A stretch of DNA of 64,000 nt, taken from positions 1 through 64,000 of the forward strand of contig JAUIFJ010000007.1 of NCBI GenBank assembly GCA_030429345.1. Direction: 5' to 3'. The position numbers and the translations under genes were made by a program. Below, in pieces: positions 60,810 through 64,000 of the stretch. The stretch is from a bacterium (GTDB lineage Bacteria > CAIWAD01). The notes beneath the pieces are model-generated. The model was not told the origin of the DNA and ran no database searches. It was given only the letters and a program-made list of their open reading frames with translations. The stretch's first letter is position 1. Every line of letters begins with the position of its first letter.

Positions 60810-61658
60810 TCAGCGCCGCGGCTCCCCGTCCTCCAGGGCAGGACTCGGGACGGGCTTCTCCAGTCTTGGCGGCAACTTCGGCAGCAGCCGGGCCAGGATG
60901 CGCTGGCGCAGGCTGCGGGGCAGCCTCAGGAGCAGTTGCAACCAGGCCGTTCCGGAAGCGGAAAGCAGCAGTCGGCTGCGCCCCTCGAACAAGGCCTTCA
61001 GCCCGCCTTGTGCCACGTCTTCCGGCTTGAGGGCGCGCGCCGGTTGAAAGTTCATGCCGGCCGCTTGGAAAAATTCGCCGTGCACCAGGCCCGGGCAGAG
61101 GCTGAGCAGGGAAACGCCGCTGCCCTCCAGTTCCAGCGACAGGGCTTCACCGAATGCCAGGAGCGCATGCTTGCTTGCGCAGTAAAGGGCATGCCCCGGC
61201 AAGGGCAGCAGGCCGGCGACGCTGGACACATTCAGAATCCAGCCCCGCTTGTCCTTGAGCATGCCGGGAAGCAGTCCGCGAATGAGGGTTTCCGCGGCGA
61301 AGAAATTGAGTTCCATGCGCTGGCGGGCCAGGCCTTCGGGGGACTCCATGCGCACTTCCTGCAGTCCGGCTCCGGCGGCATTGACCAGCAGGCGAACGTC
61401 CTCGTCCAGGTCCGCGCAGAGCCCCAGCAGCAGTTCCAGCTCGCGCCGGCGGCTCAGGTCGCCTTGAAAGAGAATAACAGGAAGTCCATGAATGGCATGG
61501 GCTTCTTCCTTGACCTGAAGCAGTGCTTCACCCCGGCGACCGCAGAGCAGCAGCGGCCAGCCCTGCCCTGCCAACTGCAGGGCCATGGCCCGGCCGATGC
61601 CCGAACTGGCGCCGGTGACGAGGGCGATCTCGCCCTCGCGAGCAGCTGTGCCCGTCAA
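60810..61658 (-). CDS. short-chain dehydrogenase/reductase (SDR)
   Basis: A 282-residue classical SDR: nucleotide loop ALVTGASSGIGRAMA, NAAGAG, catalytic Ser in NVSSVAG, YCASKHAL (YxxxK) and PGLVHGEF. A C-terminal helical extension (about 235-282, RLLLRLPRSLRQRILARLL) is amphipathic and may touch the membrane, as in DltE/SDR subfamilies acting on lipids. TTG start overlapping the upstream stop (TTGA). Confidence 0.88.
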   Translation of the reverse strand: MTGTAAREGEIALVTGASSGIGRAMALQLAGQGWPLLLCGRRGEALLQVKEEAHAIHGLPVILFQGDLSRRRELELLLGLCADLDEDVRLLVNAAGAGLQEVRMESPEGLARQRMELNFFAAETLIRGLLPGMLKDKRGWILNVSSVAGLLPLPGHALYCASKHALLAFGEALSLELEGSGVSLLSLCPGLVHGEFFQAAGMNFQPARALKPEDVAQGGLKALFEGRSRLLLSASGTAWLQLLLRLPRSLRQRILARLLPKLPPRLEKPVPSPALEDGEPRR

Positions 61659-62914
61659 GGGAGAACCGCCCGGGAGGGCCGGGGAAAGGAGAGGGCGGGT
61701 TCCTGCTCCGTGCCGGAACAGCAGGGCACGATCATCAGCCCGCTGCCCACATCGATGAACTCGCGGATGTTCTGTTCGTCGACCAGAGTCGAATCCAGAT
61801 CGCGTCCGGCTGGAACGGTGCCGACCCACCAGAAGGTGCCCGTATAGTCCTCCGATTCGAAGAGCACCACGTTGATCGGATCTGCGGCCTCGCCGGCGTC
61901 GAAGTAGCCCGTATTGAACTGGCTGCCGACCGGAATCCGCGTCGGGCCCAGATCCTCGCGCTCCGTGTTGTAGTTGACGGCCAGCCAGAGATCGCGGTCA
62001 TAGGTATTGACGATGCGCGGCAGGAAGAGCTGGTAGCGGTCTCCGCCCGTATCGCTGCGCTGGTTGACAATGTAGAAGGATGAGCCTCCGACGAGCTGAG
62101 TCTCGGCGCTTTCCCAGGCAAAAGGAATGCCCAGCAGGCGGCCTTCCCAGGTGGCGCGCTGCAGTTCCCAACCCAGGCGGTAGAAGTCGTGATCCATAGG
62201 CAGGAGGATCGAGCTGCTGGCGGGCAGCAAGGCGCGTTCCGTGCCGCTGATCTCGATCTGCACGGGGCGCAGCAGCTGATTGACGATTTCCAAGTCTGGG
62301 TACGCGGTGCGTTCGACCGCTGCCGGCAGGAACTGGGCTCCGGTGGTGGTGCGGAAGACCAGCTGCTCCACGACCGTCGAGGGCGAGGCCAGTCCGGAGC
62401 GGTCGACGCGGATCCACAGGGAATCCGGCGTGCTGCCTTCCTGCCGTTCGACTTCCAGCCAGGAAGGAGGATCATCCAGGGTCCATGGGGCCTGCACCTC
62501 GCTTCCCTGGCGGATCCGCAGCCAGCGCTCACCGTAATGCCAGCTGAAATCGAGGGTATCCGTGTCGAATTCCAGCCAGGGCAGGTTCCGGTCCCGCTCC
62601 AGCACGGGGTCGTGTGACAGGGTCAGCGGGCCGGCGATCTGCAATGCGGCCTCGTAGCGCTCCCAGGGCGGCTGGTCAATCACGAGGGTTTCCGGTCCGG
62701 CTTCCAGGCGGTAGAAGGCGAAATGGCCGTTCTCGTCCGTACTCAGGCTGAAGCCGCTGGAGCGCAGCTGGATCAGGACGTCCGCCAGGCGGCTCCCGCT
62801 GAGCGAGTCCTGGACAATTCCCTCCAGCGAGGGGCGTTCGCTGGTTGTGGATGAATTGGAGCCGCAGCCCTGCAGGAGCAGCAGAACTGCCAGCGGCAAC
62901 AGGCGTGATTGCAT
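61655..62914 (-). CDS. lipoprotein with carboxypeptidase-regulatory-like domain
   Basis: A 419-residue lipoprotein (lipobox LLQGC). Residues 27-105 form a carboxypeptidase D regulatory-like (transthyretin-type) fold: SLEGIVQDSLSGSRLADVLI, STDENGHFAFYRLEAG. Residues 110-210 look like a BACON / Ig-like domain (WLEFDTDTLDFSW, PPSWLEVERQEGS). The C-terminal part has no name (DPINVVLFESEDYTGTFWW). Probably exposed at the surface; first gene of the three-gene minus-strand operon. Confidence 0.75.
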   Translation of the reverse strand: MQSRLLPLAVLLLLQGCGSNSSTTSERPSLEGIVQDSLSGSRLADVLIQLRSSGFSLSTDENGHFAFYRLEAGPETLVIDQPPWERYEAALQIAGPLTLSHDPVLERDRNLPWLEFDTDTLDFSWHYGERWLRIRQGSEVQAPWTLDDPPSWLEVERQEGSTPDSLWIRVDRSGLASPSTVVEQLVFRTTTGAQFLPAAVERTAYPDLEIVNQLLRPVQIEISGTERALLPASSSILLPMDHDFYRLGWELQRATWEGRLLGIPFAWESAETQLVGGSSFYIVNQRSDTGGDRYQLFLPRIVNTYDRDLWLAVNYNTEREDLGPTRIPVGSQFNTGYFDAGEAADPINVVLFESEDYTGTFWWVGTVPAGRDLDSTLVDEQNIREFIDVGSGLMIVPCCSGTEQEPALSFPRPSRAVLP

Positions 62915-63217
62915 GCCCTTGGTTCCTTGTTTCCAGTGCCGCGTGCGGAAAGCGCGACGGGTTCGAACCGGCCGGACCCGGTGGAGAGCGCCTTAATATA
63001 AGGCTTCCCGCAAGGCTTCGTGGCCCTTGCCTTGCTACATTCAATCCTTCGAAGGAGGAAGCAGCGGCATGTGGCCCGGTACCAGCAGCAGCGCGTCCAT
63101 GACGCAGAGGCGCAACACCCGAAGGGGACACCCCGGTTTCCACCCATGGTTGCCGGGCTGTCCCGCGAGTATCCGCAGCAGCCTGCCGCGATGCCGCGCG
63201 CAGGAAGGCGGCGCCGC
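62915..63217. other. divergent intergenic region
   Basis: About 300 bases between two divergent genes. GCCTTA-ATA-TAAGGC (62990-63004) is a perfect 6-bp-arm palindrome containing TATATT on the minus strand, a likely -10 for the lipoprotein operon. AGGAAGG at 63202-63208 is the ribosome site of the next gene. A 64-codon reading frame inside is not credible. Confidence 0.55.
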
Positions 63218-64000
63218 TTGAAGCTTCTGCCCGTCTGTCTGCTGCTGCTGTTGACCGCACGACCCTCTTCCGCCGAGCGTTTCTGGGGGCAGGTTGTCAG
63301 CAGCACGGGGACTCCTGTACCACGGCCTCTGGTGCAGGTCAAGGGACAGGGCGCGGTCCTGGGGGACGGGCGCGGCTATTTCGCGCTGGTCGATGTTCCC
63401 CTGGGCGAGCTGCAGGTCCTGATCGAGGCCGCGGGCCACCTGCCCCTGCGGAGACGCATCTACCAGTCCCGCGAGAGCGCTCGCGTCTTTGAACTGCTGC
63501 CGCTGGCCAGTGACGGCCAAAGCCCGGACCCTCTTCTGCGGGGCGAGCTGGACGGATCCGGGGCCGGCCGACGGGCCCGCATGGCGCTGGACCTGAACCG
63601 CGACGGCCTGCCCGAAGGCTGGCAGGGCGAGGAGCGCACACTGGCCCTGCTCGATGGGCGTCCGCTCTCCAGTCCCCTGGGCTACTGGGCGACCCCCCTG
63701 GAAGAAGCGGCCCTGTGGGGACCCGGCCAGTGGCAATCCAGCGGAAAGGACGCCTTCCTCTTTCGCGGCGGCCTCCTGGAAAGCCGGCACCTTCCGCGCA
63801 GCTGGAACCTGTCGCCGGAAGTGCTGCAGCCGGCCACGCTGCGGCCGCAAGCCTTCTCCTTCCAGCTCTCCGGTGGTACCGGCGGTCGTGGAGGCAGCTC
63901 CTTCGAGAGCTGGTTCCGGCCAGGCTTCAATCGGGTCGAGCGCCTGCGGCTCGAAGAACTGCGGGCCCCGGGCGATGGCGGCCGCAACCGGGATGCGCGG
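63218..64000 (+). CDS. exported protein with carboxypeptidase-regulatory-like domain (3' truncated)
   Basis: First 261 residues; the frame runs off the right edge. TTG start with AGGAAGG 9 bases upstream. Signal peptide (LLPVCLLLLLTARPSSA), then a transthyretin-like regulatory domain (RFWGQVVSSTGTPVPRPLVQ, GDGRGYFALVDVPLGELQV) as found at the N-terminus of TonB-dependent receptors and other surface proteins of FCB bacteria. The following part (GRGGSSFESWFRPGFNRVER) might be the beginning of a plug or barrel, but too little is seen. Confidence 0.75.
   Translation, partial: MKLLPVCLLLLLTARPSSAERFWGQVVSSTGTPVPRPLVQVKGQGAVLGDGRGYFALVDVPLGELQVLIEAAGHLPLRRRIYQSRESARVFELLPLASDGQSPDPLLRGELDGSGAGRRARMALDLNRDGLPEGWQGEERTLALLDGRPLSSPLGYWATPLEEAALWGPGQWQSSGKDAFLFRGGLLESRHLPRSWNLSPEVLQPATLRPQAFSFQLSGGTGGRGGSSFESWFRPGFNRVERLRLEELRAPGDGGRNRDAR

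Noticed and set aside
63027-63221. 64-codon frame before the last gene
   Set aside because: Its composition is atypical, it has no ribosome site and it lies where a promoter region is expected.

Overview
The window looks like chromosomal DNA of an uncultivated Gram-negative bacterium of the FCB superphylum (Krumholzibacteriota / Eisenbacteria / Delongbacteria-like; the exact phylum cannot be fixed by eye). Clues: high GC (clearly above 60 percent by eye), a secreted protein ending in a type IX-style sorting domain (YPNPFNPST motif), an LpxC-FabZ fusion, a SprA-like giant outer-membrane protein, a complete Bam/Lpx cluster, and frequent GTG/TTG starts with 4-nt stop/start overlaps.

Layout. 1-800: end of a phage-type amidase, a strong terminator and tRNA-Gln. 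803-5158: a Wzi-like outer-membrane barrel and the sorting-domain protein. 5531-8249 (minus): tRNA-Leu, a GroES-like protein, glycogen branching enzyme. 8403-16390 (plus): a tightly coupled five-gene redox operon: membrane-anchored FeS flavoprotein, 20-CxxCH and 34-CxxCH multiheme cytochromes, an outer-membrane barrel and a membrane cytochrome b-like protein. This reads as a wire from NAD(P)H or the quinone pool across the periplasm to the outer membrane. Convergent to it (16387-20626, minus) lies an imelysin / di-heme oxidoreductase / small membrane protein / porin operon, probably for iron.

20786-24741 holds an S10 carboxypeptidase, tRNA-Ala, a rhomboid protease and an aminotransferase. From 24948 to 51113 almost everything is on the plus strand in a long run: a SprA-like protein with an Omp85 partner, UbiA, Maf, RodZ, a response regulator and sensor kinase, RsmE, QueF, BamA, Skp, LpxD, LpxC-FabZ, LpxA, LipM-like, RsmB, a PASTA protein, Rpe, then FecR, LPP20, TPR-SLH and PD40 envelope proteins. 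The theme is envelope building plus housekeeping.

After a repeat-rich 640-bp gap come a Na/Pi cotransporter with PhoU and tRNA-Phe. Directly behind tRNA-Phe lies a visibly AT-richer island (about 53.8-59.7 kb) with a secreted Cys-patterned ASH-domain protein and a TPR-CHAT (caspase-like) protease with intact His and Cys. The window ends with a minus-strand glycosyltransferase, an SDR and a lipoprotein, and a truncated plus-strand secreted protein.

The two most promising candidates for something undescribed are the 54-heme-motif conduit operon (8.4-16.4 kb) and the TPR-CHAT island beside tRNA-Phe (53.8-59.7 kb).
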